Source of the DNA: an uncultured Treponema sp.
GTDB lineage: Bacteria; Spirochaetota; Spirochaetia; Treponematales; Treponemataceae
NCBI GenBank assembly: GCA_946410085.1
Contig: CAMJZA010000016.1
Span: forward strand, 1-54,769
Direction of reading: 5' to 3'
Length of the DNA: 54,769 nucleotides
Both the position numbers and the translations under genes were made by a program. Of this stretch, positions 15,618 to 24,308 are shown in pieces. Numbering within the stretch: position 1 is the first letter of the stretch; every line of letters starts with the position of its first letter. Below the pieces are notes generated by a model. The model was not told where the DNA came from. It did no database searches and saw only the letters and a program-made list of their open reading frames with translations.

Positions 15618-15646
15618 TTTTCAAACTGACTGAAAGGTGTTATAAT
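15618..15646 (+). promoter_or_regulatory. Probable internal promoter before fliF
   Basis: A perfect -10 TATAAT (15641-15646) with only a weak -35 (TTTTCA, 15618-15623) 17 bp upstream. It would let fliF-fliJ be transcribed apart from flgB-flgC-fliE. Confidence 0.5.
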
Positions 15647-15647
15647 A

Positions 15648-15675
15648 GAGAAACTGCCTGTTTTTCAGGCTTTCT
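15648..15675 (+). other. Hairpin at the 5' end of the fliF transcript
   Basis: GAGAAA-CT-GCCTG, loop TTTTT, CAGGC-TTTCTC: an 11-bp stem with a 2-nt bulge, starting at the predicted transcription start. No T-run follows, so it is not a typical terminator; a 5' stabiliser or processing site is possible. Confidence 0.5.
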
Positions 15676-15732
15676 CAGATAATAAAATGGGAATTGTTAT
15701 GTGGGAAATAATTCGTTCACGGGAGGGGAACA

Positions 15733-17445
15733 ATGAACGAATGGTTTAAAAAAAACGTTGGAACCATTAAAGAAAAGTGGGGCAAGTGGTCGCTTGTCCA
15801 GAAGATTATTCTCATCGCACTGCTGCTTGCAGTCATTGCGGCGATAGTCATTCTGGCCCGGGTATCTTCAACGCCGTCCACTGTCCGCCTGTTTAATTCA
15901 CCAGTCACTGAAGAGTCTCAGCGGGAAAGCATCTTGACCCGTCTTGATGCAGATAACGTGAAAGCCTATGTTGATTCTGAAGGCTATATTTCCGTAGAAG
16001 ATGAAAAGACCGCAAAGAAATGGCGGAGCAAGCTGGTCGCCGAAGGTTATGAACCGTCAGAGAAGGATCCCTGGAGTCTCTTTGATACAGCGAAATGGAC
16101 CCGGAATGATTTTGATGATAAGGTAAACTATAAGCGGGCCATGGAAGATTCCGTCAAGGCTCATGTTGAACAGCTTGACGGCATACGCTCGGCAAATGTC
16201 ATACTGACGCTTCCCGAGGAAAGCCTGTTCTCTGATAACCAGAAGCCGACGACGGCTTCTGTCACCATATTTGCCAAATCTGATGATGTCCTCGCGAGCC
16301 GGAGCAGGGTGAAAGGAATTCAGCGCCTCATTGCCCGCAGCGTCGAAGGTTTGAACGAAGACAATATTACCATCGTAAACGGTGATACGGGTGAAGAAAT
16401 CAATGACTTTGAAGGAATGGCGGAAAACGACAAGATCAGTCTTGTTGCGAAGCAGGAGCGGGAAATCCGCAAGCTTGAATCCGAATATTCCAGCCAGGTC
16501 CTGAAGCAGCTGCAGACAACCTTCGGCGACAAGCGCGTGAAGGTCACGAACATGACCATTGAGATGGACATGTCGCAGGAAACCTTCTCTTCAAAGGAAT
16601 ACTCTGGTATTACGATAAAGGCTGATAATCCGGATACGGTCTATGATGACAGTGAGATCGTTCATAGTCTTGTCATTTCCGAAGAGACGGTTGACAAGAA
16701 GTTTACGGGTACGGGTTACAATCCTGAGGGGCCGGCTGGCGTCGAAGGACAGAATCCCCCTGTCTATTCCGACATGTCAAATGTCATCGGTCAGTCTACA
16801 GAGAATGGGGCAAAGCGCAACTATGCCCTGAATGAGAAGAATATCTCCGGTACGAAGTCTCCTCAGAAGGGGCGCCGTACGATTTCCGTCAACATTGATG
16901 GAGTCTGGACGTATCCCCTGTATGATGAGAATGGAAAGCTCCGCCTGAGCAATACGGGCGGATATGAACGTGAATACACCCCGATCAGTGAGGAAGACCT
17001 GGCACAGGTGACAAAGCTGGTGCAGGGAGCCATCGGTTATGATGCCCAGCGGGGCGACAGCGTGACGGTTACGAATGTTCAGTTTGACCGGACGGAAGAG
17101 TTCCGTATGGAAGATGCTGCCTTTATTAAGGCACAACAGACCAAGCGGACCATCTTCTTTGTCCTGCTCGGCATAGCCATCGTACTGATCCTGTTCATCG
17201 CCTTCAGGCTGATAAGCCGCGAGATCGAGCGCCGGCGGAGGCTGCGCGAGGAAGAGCTGCTCCGCCGCCAGCAGGCAGAGCGCGAGCAGGCCATCTGGGA
17301 CGCAAAGAACGAAGATATTTCCGTTACGATGTCCGTCGAAGAGCGCAAGCGGGCAGAACTGCAAGAGAACGCCATTGCGATGGCAAAGGAGCATCCGGAG
17401 GATGTTGCCATGCTCATCCGCACGTGGCTTAGGGAGGAGGCGTAA
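15733..17445 (+). CDS. fliF: Flagellar MS-ring protein FliF
   Basis: A 570-residue FliF that forms the membrane-supramembrane ring of the basal body. It has a first membrane segment at about residues 23-43 (KIILIALLLAVIAAIVILA), a periplasmic ring-building domain with ANVILTLPEESLFSDNQKPT (given in part: LTLPEESLF) and a second membrane segment at about 475-492 (FVLLGIAIVLILFIAF). The cytoplasmic tail (about 495-570) ends in the FliG-binding region AMLIRTWLREE. GGGAGGGG lies just before the ATG. fliG follows after 3 bp. Confidence 0.97.
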   Translation: MNEWFKKNVGTIKEKWGKWSLVQKIILIALLLAVIAAIVILARVSSTPSTVRLFNSPVTEESQRESILTRLDADNVKAYVDSEGYISVEDEKTAKKWRSKLVAEGYEPSEKDPWSLFDTAKWTRNDFDDKVNYKRAMEDSVKAHVEQLDGIRSANVILTLPEESLFSDNQKPTTASVTIFAKSDDVLASRSRVKGIQRLIARSVEGLNEDNITIVNGDTGEEINDFEGMAENDKISLVAKQEREIRKLESEYSSQVLKQLQTTFGDKRVKVTNMTIEMDMSQETFSSKEYSGITIKADNPDTVYDDSEIVHSLVISEETVDKKFTGTGYNPEGPAGVEGQNPPVYSDMSNVIGQSTENGAKRNYALNEKNISGTKSPQKGRRTISVNIDGVWTYPLYDENGKLRLSNTGGYEREYTPISEEDLAQVTKLVQGAIGYDAQRGDSVTVTNVQFDRTEEFRMEDAAFIKAQQTKRTIFFVLLGIAIVLILFIAFRLISREIERRRRLREEELLRRQQAEREQAIWDAKNEDISVTMSVEERKRAELQENAIAMAKEHPEDVAMLIRTWLREEA

Positions 17446-17448
17446 TTT

Positions 17449-18546
17449 ATGGCTGACGCAGCGAAATCAGAAAGCCACATCAAGCAGCCGATTAAGCAGG
17501 CTGGTGGCGGTGGCGGCGGAAAGAAGAAAGGCGGCCTGAAAGATTATAAGAGCCTCACCGGCAGACAGAAGGCAGCAATCTTCCTTGTTGCATTGGGAAG
17601 CGAAGTGTCATCCGATGTCATGAAGCATCTGCGCGAGGATGAAGTAGAAACGCTTACCTTTGAGATTGCCCGCCTTGATGCCATAGATGCAGATTTCAAG
17701 GATCAGGTTCTCGAAGAGTTCCAGGAGCTGATGCAGGCACAGAACTTTATCACGACTGGTGGTATTGACTTTGCCCGTGAGCTTTTGGAAAAATCTTTAG
17801 GCAGTCAGAAGGCGATTGATATCATTAACCGCCTGACCAGCAGCCTGCAGGTTCGTCCCTTTGACTTTATACGCCGTACTGACCCTGCACATCTGTTGAA
17901 CTTTGTCCAGCAGGAATATCCGCAGACGATTGCCCTTATTCTCGCATATCTTGAGCCTCAGAAGGCTGCAACGATATTGCAGAACCTCCCGGAGGAAATC
18001 CAGCCGGAAGTTTCCAAGCGTCTGGCAACGATGGACCGTACGTCTCCTGACGTTCTTCGTGAAGTTGAGCGCGTCCTTGAAAAGAAACTGTCTACGCTGT
18101 CCAGCGAAGATTACACGGCTGCAGGTGGTGTCGATTCTATCGTCGAAATCCTCAACCTTGTCGATCGTTCTTCTGAGAAGGCGATTATCGAAACGCTCGA
18201 AGAGGATGATCCTGAGCTTGCAGAGGAAATCAAGAAGCGGATGTTCGTCTTCGAGGATATCGTTATGCTCGACGACCGTGCCATTCAGAAGGTTCTGCGC
18301 GAGGTCGATCAGCAGGAGCTTGCAAAGGCACTCAAGGCGGTCGATACGGAAGTTCAGGACAAGATTTTCCGCAACATGTCCAAGCGTGCTGCAAGTATGT
18401 TGAAGGAAGACATGGAATTCATGGGTCCGGTCCGCTTGAAGGACGTTGAAGAGTCTCAGCAGAAGATTGTTTCTGTTATTCGTCGTCTTGAGGACAGCGG
18501 TGAAATCGTTATTGCCCGTTCTGGTGATGACGAGCTCGTCGAATAG
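17449..18546 (+). CDS. fliG: Flagellar motor switch protein FliG
   Basis: A 365-residue rotor protein at the cytoplasmic face of the MS ring. The N-terminal FliF-binding domain starts near residue 35 (LTGRQKAAIFLVALGSE), the middle domain includes FVQQEYPQTIALILAYL (the EHPQ-type motif) and the C-terminal torque domain includes MFVFEDIVMLDDRAIQKVLR and the charged helix up to about residue 350. An unusual Gly/Lys-rich stretch (GGGGGGKKKGG, about 20-30) precedes the core. Spirochaetes often have two FliG proteins; the one beside fliF is usually the motor-competent copy. Confidence 0.96.
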   Translation: MADAAKSESHIKQPIKQAGGGGGGKKKGGLKDYKSLTGRQKAAIFLVALGSEVSSDVMKHLREDEVETLTFEIARLDAIDADFKDQVLEEFQELMQAQNFITTGGIDFARELLEKSLGSQKAIDIINRLTSSLQVRPFDFIRRTDPAHLLNFVQQEYPQTIALILAYLEPQKAATILQNLPEEIQPEVSKRLATMDRTSPDVLREVERVLEKKLSTLSSEDYTAAGGVDSIVEILNLVDRSSEKAIIETLEEDDPELAEEIKKRMFVFEDIVMLDDRAIQKVLREVDQQELAKALKAVDTEVQDKIFRNMSKRAASMLKEDMEFMGPVRLKDVEESQQKIVSVIRRLEDSGEIVIARSGDDELVE

Positions 18547-18569
18547 TTGTATTGGATTAGGAGTAAAAA

Positions 18570-19502
18570 ATGGCTCAGACTGTATTCAGACCAAATCAGG
18601 TTAACAAGGTAGATGGCGAGATAATCCTTACTCTTCCGAAATCTTTCGTTCCCGAAGTGGTGGAAGTTGAGGAAGAGGAGCCTGAATACACGGGGCCGAC
18701 TGCCGAGGAGCTGAAGAAAGAAGCTGACGAGTTCAAGCTTCAGTTCGAAAAAGACAAGGCAGCGATGATTGCCCAGGCTCATGCTGAGGCTGATACTATT
18801 GTCCGTGATGCCCAGAATGTCGCTTTTGATGAAGTAAAAAAGCAGAGCGATGAAGCAAGTGTCATCAAGAATTCTGCCCGGAAGGAGGCAGAGCAGATTA
18901 TTGCTGACGCAAAGGCTGAAGCTCAAAAGATTATCGCTGCAGCTGAAGAAGAAAAGGCTTCCATCAGCTCAAAAGCGCAGGGCGAAGGCTTTGAGAAAGG
19001 CCGTGAAGAGGGCTTCGAAAGCGGAAAAAATGAGTGTTCCCGCCTGATCGAACGGATTCATAAGATAATTGAGTCCGTCCAGAATAAACGGCAGGAGATA
19101 CTCGATACGACAGAGCAGCAGATTGTTGATCTCGTTATCCTGATGACCCGTAAGGTTGTTAAGATCATGAGTGACAACCAGAAGAGCGTCATTATGGCAA
19201 ATGTCGTCCAGGCCTTGAAGAAAGTTAAGGGGCGTGGCGATGTTACTCTCCGTGTAAACCTTGCAGATGTTAAGTTGACGACAGAGCATGTACAGGACTT
19301 CATACGTGAGGTCGAGAACATCAAGAATATCGCTATCGTTGAAGACAGCTCCGTAGAGAAGGGCGGCTGTATCGTTGAGACAGACTTTGGTGCCGTTGAT
19401 GCCCGCATCTCCAGCCAGCTCAGTGAGCTTGAGTCCAAGATTCTTGAGATTTCTCCCATTAAGACGGTCAACAAGGCTGATGTAAAGAACCCCGATAACT
19501 AA
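18570..19502 (+). CDS. fliH: Flagellar assembly protein FliH
   Basis: A 310-residue FliH-type protein, the regulator that holds the FliI ATPase at the export gate. It has an acidic N-terminal region, a long Ala/Lys/Glu coiled coil (about residues 45-160), then the conserved C-terminal domain (IVDLVILMTRKVVKIMSDN, VTLRVNLADVKL, VEKGGCIVETDFGAVDARI). Longer than enteric FliH, as is common in spirochaetes. Its stop overlaps an in-frame ATG of the fliI region (TAATG). Confidence 0.93.
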   Translation: MAQTVFRPNQVNKVDGEIILTLPKSFVPEVVEVEEEEPEYTGPTAEELKKEADEFKLQFEKDKAAMIAQAHAEADTIVRDAQNVAFDEVKKQSDEASVIKNSARKEAEQIIADAKAEAQKIIAAAEEEKASISSKAQGEGFEKGREEGFESGKNECSRLIERIHKIIESVQNKRQEILDTTEQQIVDLVILMTRKVVKIMSDNQKSVIMANVVQALKKVKGRGDVTLRVNLADVKLTTEHVQDFIREVENIKNIAIVEDSSVEKGGCIVETDFGAVDARISSQLSELESKILEISPIKTVNKADVKNPDN

Positions 19503-19525
19503 TGTTCCCGGCACAGGGGGGTGGC

Positions 19526-20893
19526 ATGGAAGCGGTAACTTTTTTTGATAAATACGTCAAGACCGTCCAGCGGACAGATACCATAAAATACACCGGCAAA
19601 GTCACTGCCGTTAAGGGGCTGATGATTGAAAGCAGAGGCCCCCATTCCGTTATGGGTGAAATCTGTCGTATTGAGATTGCGGGCGGTGAGTACAGTATTC
19701 TTGCTGAAGTTGTCGGCCTGGAAGACAATGTCGTCCGTCTGATGGTCTATGGGGATACGAAGGGAATTGAAGTTGGTGACCCGGTTGTAGCCTCAGGCCA
19801 TGTGCTTGAAGTGCCTGTTGGTCCCGGATTGCTGGGTCGTGTCATTGATGCTACCGGAAAAGCCTACGATGGAAAAGGCGATCTTGCTGCCGAAGATTTT
19901 TATCCTGCCATTGCCAGTCCTCCGAATCCGATGGAACGGACTCCCGTCAAGAAACGAATGGTGACGGGAGTCCGTGCTATTGACAGTCTCCTTACGGTGG
20001 GTAAGGGTCAGCGGATTGGAATTTTTGCCGGTTCAGGTGTCGGTAAAAGTACGTTGATTTCTACAATTGCACGGAATACGAATGCTGATGTGAATGTGAT
20101 CGGTCTTATCGGGGAGCGTGGACGTGAAGTCATGGACTTCATTAACCGCGATCTCGGTGTGGAAGGCCTGAAACGTTCTGTTGTTGTTGTTTCAACGAGT
20201 GATCAGCCTTCTATTGCGCGTCTCCGTGCCGCATACGTGACAACCGCTATTGCCGAATATTTCCGCGATCAGGGCAGGGATGTCATGCTTATGTTTGACA
20301 GTGTGACCCGTTTTGCCCATGCCCAGCGTGAAATCGGTTTGGCGACCGGTGAACCTCCTGCGCAGCGGGGCTATCCGCCGAGTGTGTTTGATATGCTTCC
20401 AAAACTGCTTGAACGGACGGGAACGAACGCTAAAGGCAGTATTACGGCATTCTATACGGTTCTCGTTGACGGAGATGACATGGCTGAGCCGATTACGGAC
20501 AAGGTTCGCGGAACGCTTGACGGTCATATCATTTTAAAGCGGCAGCTGGCGCAGAAGCAGCACTATCCGGCAATTGACATTCTTTCCAGCATCAGCCGCC
20601 TTTCCAAGCGGGTTTCCGGTCCCTGTACGCTCAAGGCTGCTCAGACGGTAAAGCGCTGGATGGCTGACTATGCCCAGCAGGAGGAGATGATTCTTGCCGG
20701 TGTGTACCAGAAGGGGAATTCGCCTGAGATTGATGAGGCAATAGACAAGCATGATGCTATTGAAGAGTTCCTCTGCCAGGCTGAAACTGAGCATTGTACC
20801 ATAGAGGATACTCTGCAGCGGCTTTCCGTCCTGAGCGGCGTGGAAATCCCCGAGGATGAATTCCCTGAGATGCCGGCAGGTGCCAGGTACTAG
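19526..20893 (+). CDS. fliI: Flagellum-specific ATP synthase FliI
   Basis: About 455 residues. The ATPase of the flagellar type III export apparatus, related to F1-beta. Walker A GIFAGSGVGKST lies near residue 165, GERGREVMDF near 200, Walker B VMLMFDSVTRFAHAQ near 255 and the family GEPPAQRGYPPSVF near 278. ATG 19526 is preferred because AGGGGGG lies 5 nt upstream; an ATG at 19502 overlapping the fliH stop would add eight residues with no ribosome site. fliJ follows after 20 bp. Confidence 0.96.
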   Translation: MEAVTFFDKYVKTVQRTDTIKYTGKVTAVKGLMIESRGPHSVMGEICRIEIAGGEYSILAEVVGLEDNVVRLMVYGDTKGIEVGDPVVASGHVLEVPVGPGLLGRVIDATGKAYDGKGDLAAEDFYPAIASPPNPMERTPVKKRMVTGVRAIDSLLTVGKGQRIGIFAGSGVGKSTLISTIARNTNADVNVIGLIGERGREVMDFINRDLGVEGLKRSVVVVSTSDQPSIARLRAAYVTTAIAEYFRDQGRDVMLMFDSVTRFAHAQREIGLATGEPPAQRGYPPSVFDMLPKLLERTGTNAKGSITAFYTVLVDGDDMAEPITDKVRGTLDGHIILKRQLAQKQHYPAIDILSSISRLSKRVSGPCTLKAAQTVKRWMADYAQQEEMILAGVYQKGNSPEIDEAIDKHDAIEEFLCQAETEHCTIEDTLQRLSVLSGVEIPEDEFPEMPAGARY

Positions 20894-20913
20894 ACACGGG
20901 GTGCTGACCCTTC

Positions 20914-21351
20914 ATGAAGCGTTTCCGCTATTCACTGCAGAAAATCCTTGACCTCCGTTCTTTCCAGTTGAAACAGGCAGAAATTGAGCTGGGAAAAATA
21001 AATGCACAGATAGCAGCAGAGCACCGGCAGCTTGCATTGATTGCATCGCAGCGGCTTTCCATTCAGGCTTCCATGGATGCGAGTGATGATATTACGAGCT
21101 TTGCAAATGGTCACGGCTACATCGTTTTCTTGAATCAGAAAAAGGAAGCCTGCGAGGAACGGCTTGCCCTGCTTCAGATTGAAGCAGAAAAGAAAAAGGA
21201 ACTGGTCAGGGAAGCCATGAAGAAGGAAAAGGTTCTGGAGCGGCTCAAGGAGCATCGCCTGGAAAACTGGAAGGATGAAACGCAAAAGGAAGAGGAAATG
21301 GTGACTGACGATGTCGTCACCTCAAAGTATGGGGCCGGTACACATGAGTAG
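20914..21351 (+). CDS. fliJ: Flagellar export chaperone FliJ
   Basis: A 145-residue, almost wholly coiled-coil protein with the FliJ start MKRFRYSLQKILDLRSFQ and a Lys/Glu-rich second helix (about residues 80-130). FliJ sits in the centre of the FliI hexamer and cycles export chaperones. Position directly after fliI supports the call. Its last codons overlap the start of the next gene. Confidence 0.92.
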   Translation: MKRFRYSLQKILDLRSFQLKQAEIELGKINAQIAAEHRQLALIASQRLSIQASMDASDDITSFANGHGYIVFLNQKKEACEERLALLQIEAEKKKELVREAMKKEKVLERLKEHRLENWKDETQKEEEMVTDDVVTSKYGAGTHE

Positions 21352-23029
21352 TTTTCCGTACAGGGAAAAGTTCGTATCGTTTCTGCATTCTACGGTCTTC
21401 GCGTTCCTTGTCTGCCTTTTTCTTCTGCTGGGTGTATGTCTCCTGCTTCCTCCCTTCCAGACAGCCCTGCTTATCCTGGGAGACCGCCTTGCAGGAAAAC
21501 AGCTGTCTGAAGCGCTCTGGAAAGGACGTTTCATTGAATGGGGCGGGAAGCTTTTGCTGCCATCGCTTTTATTCTGTGCATATTTGCTTCGGGTTCATCT
21601 TGCCGGAGACAGAAGGGCCTGCTTTGATCGTGTCTTCCTGATCGTTACCGGCGTGGTGTGGTTTGTTTTCTGCGGTGCAACGCTCCTGCTGCATGAGCCG
21701 TGGCGTGATGAAGTCCAGGCATGGCTTATCGCATATAATAATACGCCTGCGGGAATTTTTCATGAAATGCGCTATGAAGGGCATTTTGTTCCCTGGTTCT
21801 TCCTGCTTTTTCCGTTTGCAAAACTGGGATTTCCGCTTCTGACGCTGAATCTCATTTCTTTTGCCGTAATGGGATCCTGCGTCATCCTTTTTCTGTGGAA
21901 GGCTCCCTTTTCCCTCTCTGCGAAAGCTGCATTTGTTTTCACCGTCCCGATGGTCTATTATTATCCCGTCGTTTCCCGCTGTTACTGCATCTTTGCCTTC
22001 TGTGTGTTTGCACTTGCATCCCTCTTTAAGCAGCGTACTGCTCACCCTTTCCGGTATGCCCTTCTGATCGGTCTGCTTGCCAACAGCCATGCATATGCGG
22101 AGGGGTTTGTTGCCGTGCTGACGGCGCATGCCTTTTTTACTGATATAGTTTTTCCCTGGAAGCAGCTTACATCCCGGGAGCGGAAACAGAGGTGTGTAGC
22201 CCTTGCACTGGTCATTGCCTGCGTCCTGTTTGCATTCTGCCAGGTTGCACCTGCCTTTGGAAGTTCCTCGTCAGTTCACTCCGGACACCGGATGAGCATT
22301 GACAACTTCTTTGATGTGTTTATTCAGATTTTTCTTTCGCTCGATATTTCATCCTTTTCTCAGTTCCTGCTTTTGTTCTTTGTGCTGGCGGGCCTGCACT
22401 ATCTTGCCTGGGTACGGAAGGGCGAACTGCTGGCGATTCTTGAGCTTTCTGTCCTCTGGATGATTCTGTTTGCGGTCCTCCTGTATGGGGCGTCAATCCC
22501 GAGCCGGGCATGGATGTGGTTTTTCGTGTTCCTCTTTGTCCTCTGGCAGCTGGAACCCAAAGCGGGATCAGTCCTGCTGCTTTTGCTGTCAATCGCAGCG
22601 TTCAATCCTGCCGTCAATGTGCGGGATTGGAAGTACGAGTTTTCCTGTGCCCGGTCAACGGCTGCCTGCATGAAAGAAACCGTTACACCGGCAGAATGCA
22701 TCTATCTGCCTCATGCCCATGCAAACTATGCGCTCCTTTTCTTTGCCCCGGACTATGAGTACAGAAGCTTTGAGACAGGGCAGCCTGCGAAGCTGTTCTC
22801 GTGGAACAAGGCGGGTCAGGAAACTGCTGCTCAGGATATCAATGCCTGCATCCGGGAACGCTTTGCAGAAAGCGGTGCCGGCTCCCTGATTATCGTCGGA
22901 TTGAACAATATGCCCGGAATCAACCCGGATACCATTTCCTATGCCTGTGACATCCTCCAGAATCCTGCACCGGCAATCACAGGGGAAAGCTTTTCAGTTT
23001 TGAGGGTCTATGACAGGCCTGGTCTGTAA
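21344..23029 (+). CDS. Polytopic membrane protein, putative GT-C type glycosyltransferase
   Basis: About 561 residues with roughly ten or more hydrophobic segments from residue 15 on. The first large loop has HEPWRDEVQAW (about residue 117), similar to the acidic catalytic motif of GT-C glycosyltransferases that use lipid-linked sugars (ArnT/PMT type). A soluble C-terminal part of about 120 residues follows the last membrane segment. ATG 21344 overlaps the fliJ stop; an upstream ATG at 21311 inside fliJ is less likely. Overlaps on both sides put it in one transcript with fliJ and the GH3 gene. A role in flagellar or envelope glycosylation is inference only. Confidence 0.65.
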   Translation: MSSFPYREKFVSFLHSTVFAFLVCLFLLLGVCLLLPPFQTALLILGDRLAGKQLSEALWKGRFIEWGGKLLLPSLLFCAYLLRVHLAGDRRACFDRVFLIVTGVVWFVFCGATLLLHEPWRDEVQAWLIAYNNTPAGIFHEMRYEGHFVPWFFLLFPFAKLGFPLLTLNLISFAVMGSCVILFLWKAPFSLSAKAAFVFTVPMVYYYPVVSRCYCIFAFCVFALASLFKQRTAHPFRYALLIGLLANSHAYAEGFVAVLTAHAFFTDIVFPWKQLTSRERKQRCVALALVIACVLFAFCQVAPAFGSSSSVHSGHRMSIDNFFDVFIQIFLSLDISSFSQFLLLFFVLAGLHYLAWVRKGELLAILELSVLWMILFAVLLYGASIPSRAWMWFFVFLFVLWQLEPKAGSVLLLLLSIAAFNPAVNVRDWKYEFSCARSTAACMKETVTPAECIYLPHAHANYALLFFAPDYEYRSFETGQPAKLFSWNKAGQETAAQDINACIRERFAESGAGSLIIVGLNNMPGINPDTISYACDILQNPAPAITGESFSVLRVYDRPGL

Positions 23030-24308
23030 ATCTCTCCGTTTCCTTGTATGCTCCGCAGCTATTGCCGTTCTGTTGACTGCCTTTGCTGAGTCGGCCGGGC
23101 AGCTTGTCCGGCAGCCGCCTGTCCGGACGCAGCTGGACGAACCGGTAGATGCATACCTCCGTTCGCTGACGCCGATGCAGCGGATTTCGCTTTTGTTCCT
23201 CGTGAATATTGACGGCAGTGTATCCTACCGGGCTCTGGAATATGATGATGCCGGAAGTCCCCTTGTACCGGGGGGCTGCCTTTTTTTTTCATATAATGTT
23301 GCCTCTTCTGCTGAAAAAGTCATTGCTTTTACGCAGGCGATTACAGACTACTGTGAGCATCACCGGCTGCCGCGTCCCTATACTGCGATTGATCAGGAAG
23401 GGGGGAGTGTAAACCGCCTGCGGGAGATAGCCAGTCCCCTCCCGTCCCCGCATCTGGTGTCCCGGATTCTTACTCCCCGGAAAGCCGCAGAACTCTATTC
23501 CCTGCAGGGCGAACAGATGGCAGCTCTCGGTTTTGACCTTAACCTGGCGCCGGTCATAGAGGCTGCTGCTCCCTACAACGGAGACTTTCTCGCCCGCCGG
23601 ATCTATGGTCCTGCAGCAGAATCTGCTGCGTTCAGTTTTGCAGCGGTCCGTGCATATCAGGCACAGCAGGTCATGTGTGCCGTCAAGCATTTTCCCGGAA
23701 ACTCCAGTACTGATCCGCACAGTGGTGTTTCCGTGATTGCTGCCGGCGAAAAAGAGCTTGCGTTTTCACTGGACCTGCCTTTTTCCTTCACGCTGGCTGC
23801 ATCTCCTGCCGCAGTCCTGATGTCCCATGCGGTCGTGCCCTCCGTTGACCCCGATACACCCGCAGTCTTGAGCAGGATATGGATTAAGGATGTCCTGAGG
23901 GGGGCTTTCGGCTACGAAGGCCTCGTGATAAGTGATGATATCTTCATGGGGGCCCTCTCATCCTTTGACCGGAAGGAGCTGGCCGTCCGGGCGCTTCGGG
24001 CCGGTGCGGATGTACTGATGCTGTCCGACAAGTATTTCAGGGATTGTGCCGGTGCCCTGCTGGACGAGGCAGAAAAAGACCCCTCGTTTGCCGCATGCCT
24101 GCATGAGGCACAGAGACAGGTCGTCCTGTTCAAGCTGCGTGCCGGGCTGTTCCGGACGCAGAAGGCTGCGGACGGTACGCTGCAACTGGTTGAAGTTTCC
24201 CTTCGGGATCAGCGGGGAACTGTTGATGTCCGGCTCAAGGCTTTCCGGGATGCAAAAGAACGGGGAACTTCGTTTTACCGGACCCATTTTACGGGAGATG
24301 CACGATGA
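23010..24308 (+). CDS. Glycoside hydrolase family 3 beta-N-acetylhexosaminidase (NagZ-like)
   Basis: A 432-residue GH3 enzyme with an N-terminal signal or anchor segment (about residues 5-28), so probably periplasmic or membrane-attached. The (beta/alpha)8 domain shows AIDQEGGSVNRLR, FDLNLAPVIEA, AVKHFPGNSSTDPHSG (KHFPG and the catalytic D-x-H loop of NagZ-type enzymes), VLMSHAVVP and VISDDIFMGAL, whose Asp is the expected nucleophile. Such enzymes release N-acetylglucosamine from peptidoglycan fragments. It overlaps the preceding membrane protein gene by 20 bp and the following methyltransferase gene by 4 bp. Confidence 0.88.
   Translation: MTGLVCKSLRFLVCSAAIAVLLTAFAESAGQLVRQPPVRTQLDEPVDAYLRSLTPMQRISLLFLVNIDGSVSYRALEYDDAGSPLVPGGCLFFSYNVASSAEKVIAFTQAITDYCEHHRLPRPYTAIDQEGGSVNRLREIASPLPSPHLVSRILTPRKAAELYSLQGEQMAALGFDLNLAPVIEAAAPYNGDFLARRIYGPAAESAAFSFAAVRAYQAQQVMCAVKHFPGNSSTDPHSGVSVIAAGEKELAFSLDLPFSFTLAASPAAVLMSHAVVPSVDPDTPAVLSRIWIKDVLRGAFGYEGLVISDDIFMGALSSFDRKELAVRALRAGADVLMLSDKYFRDCAGALLDEAEKDPSFAACLHEAQRQVVLFKLRAGLFRTQKAADGTLQLVEVSLRDQRGTVDVRLKAFRDAKERGTSFYRTHFTGDAR

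Noticed and set aside
15687..15749. 20-codon frame overlapping the fliF start
   Set aside because: No ribosome site, short, and it ends inside fliF; nothing beyond chance supports it.
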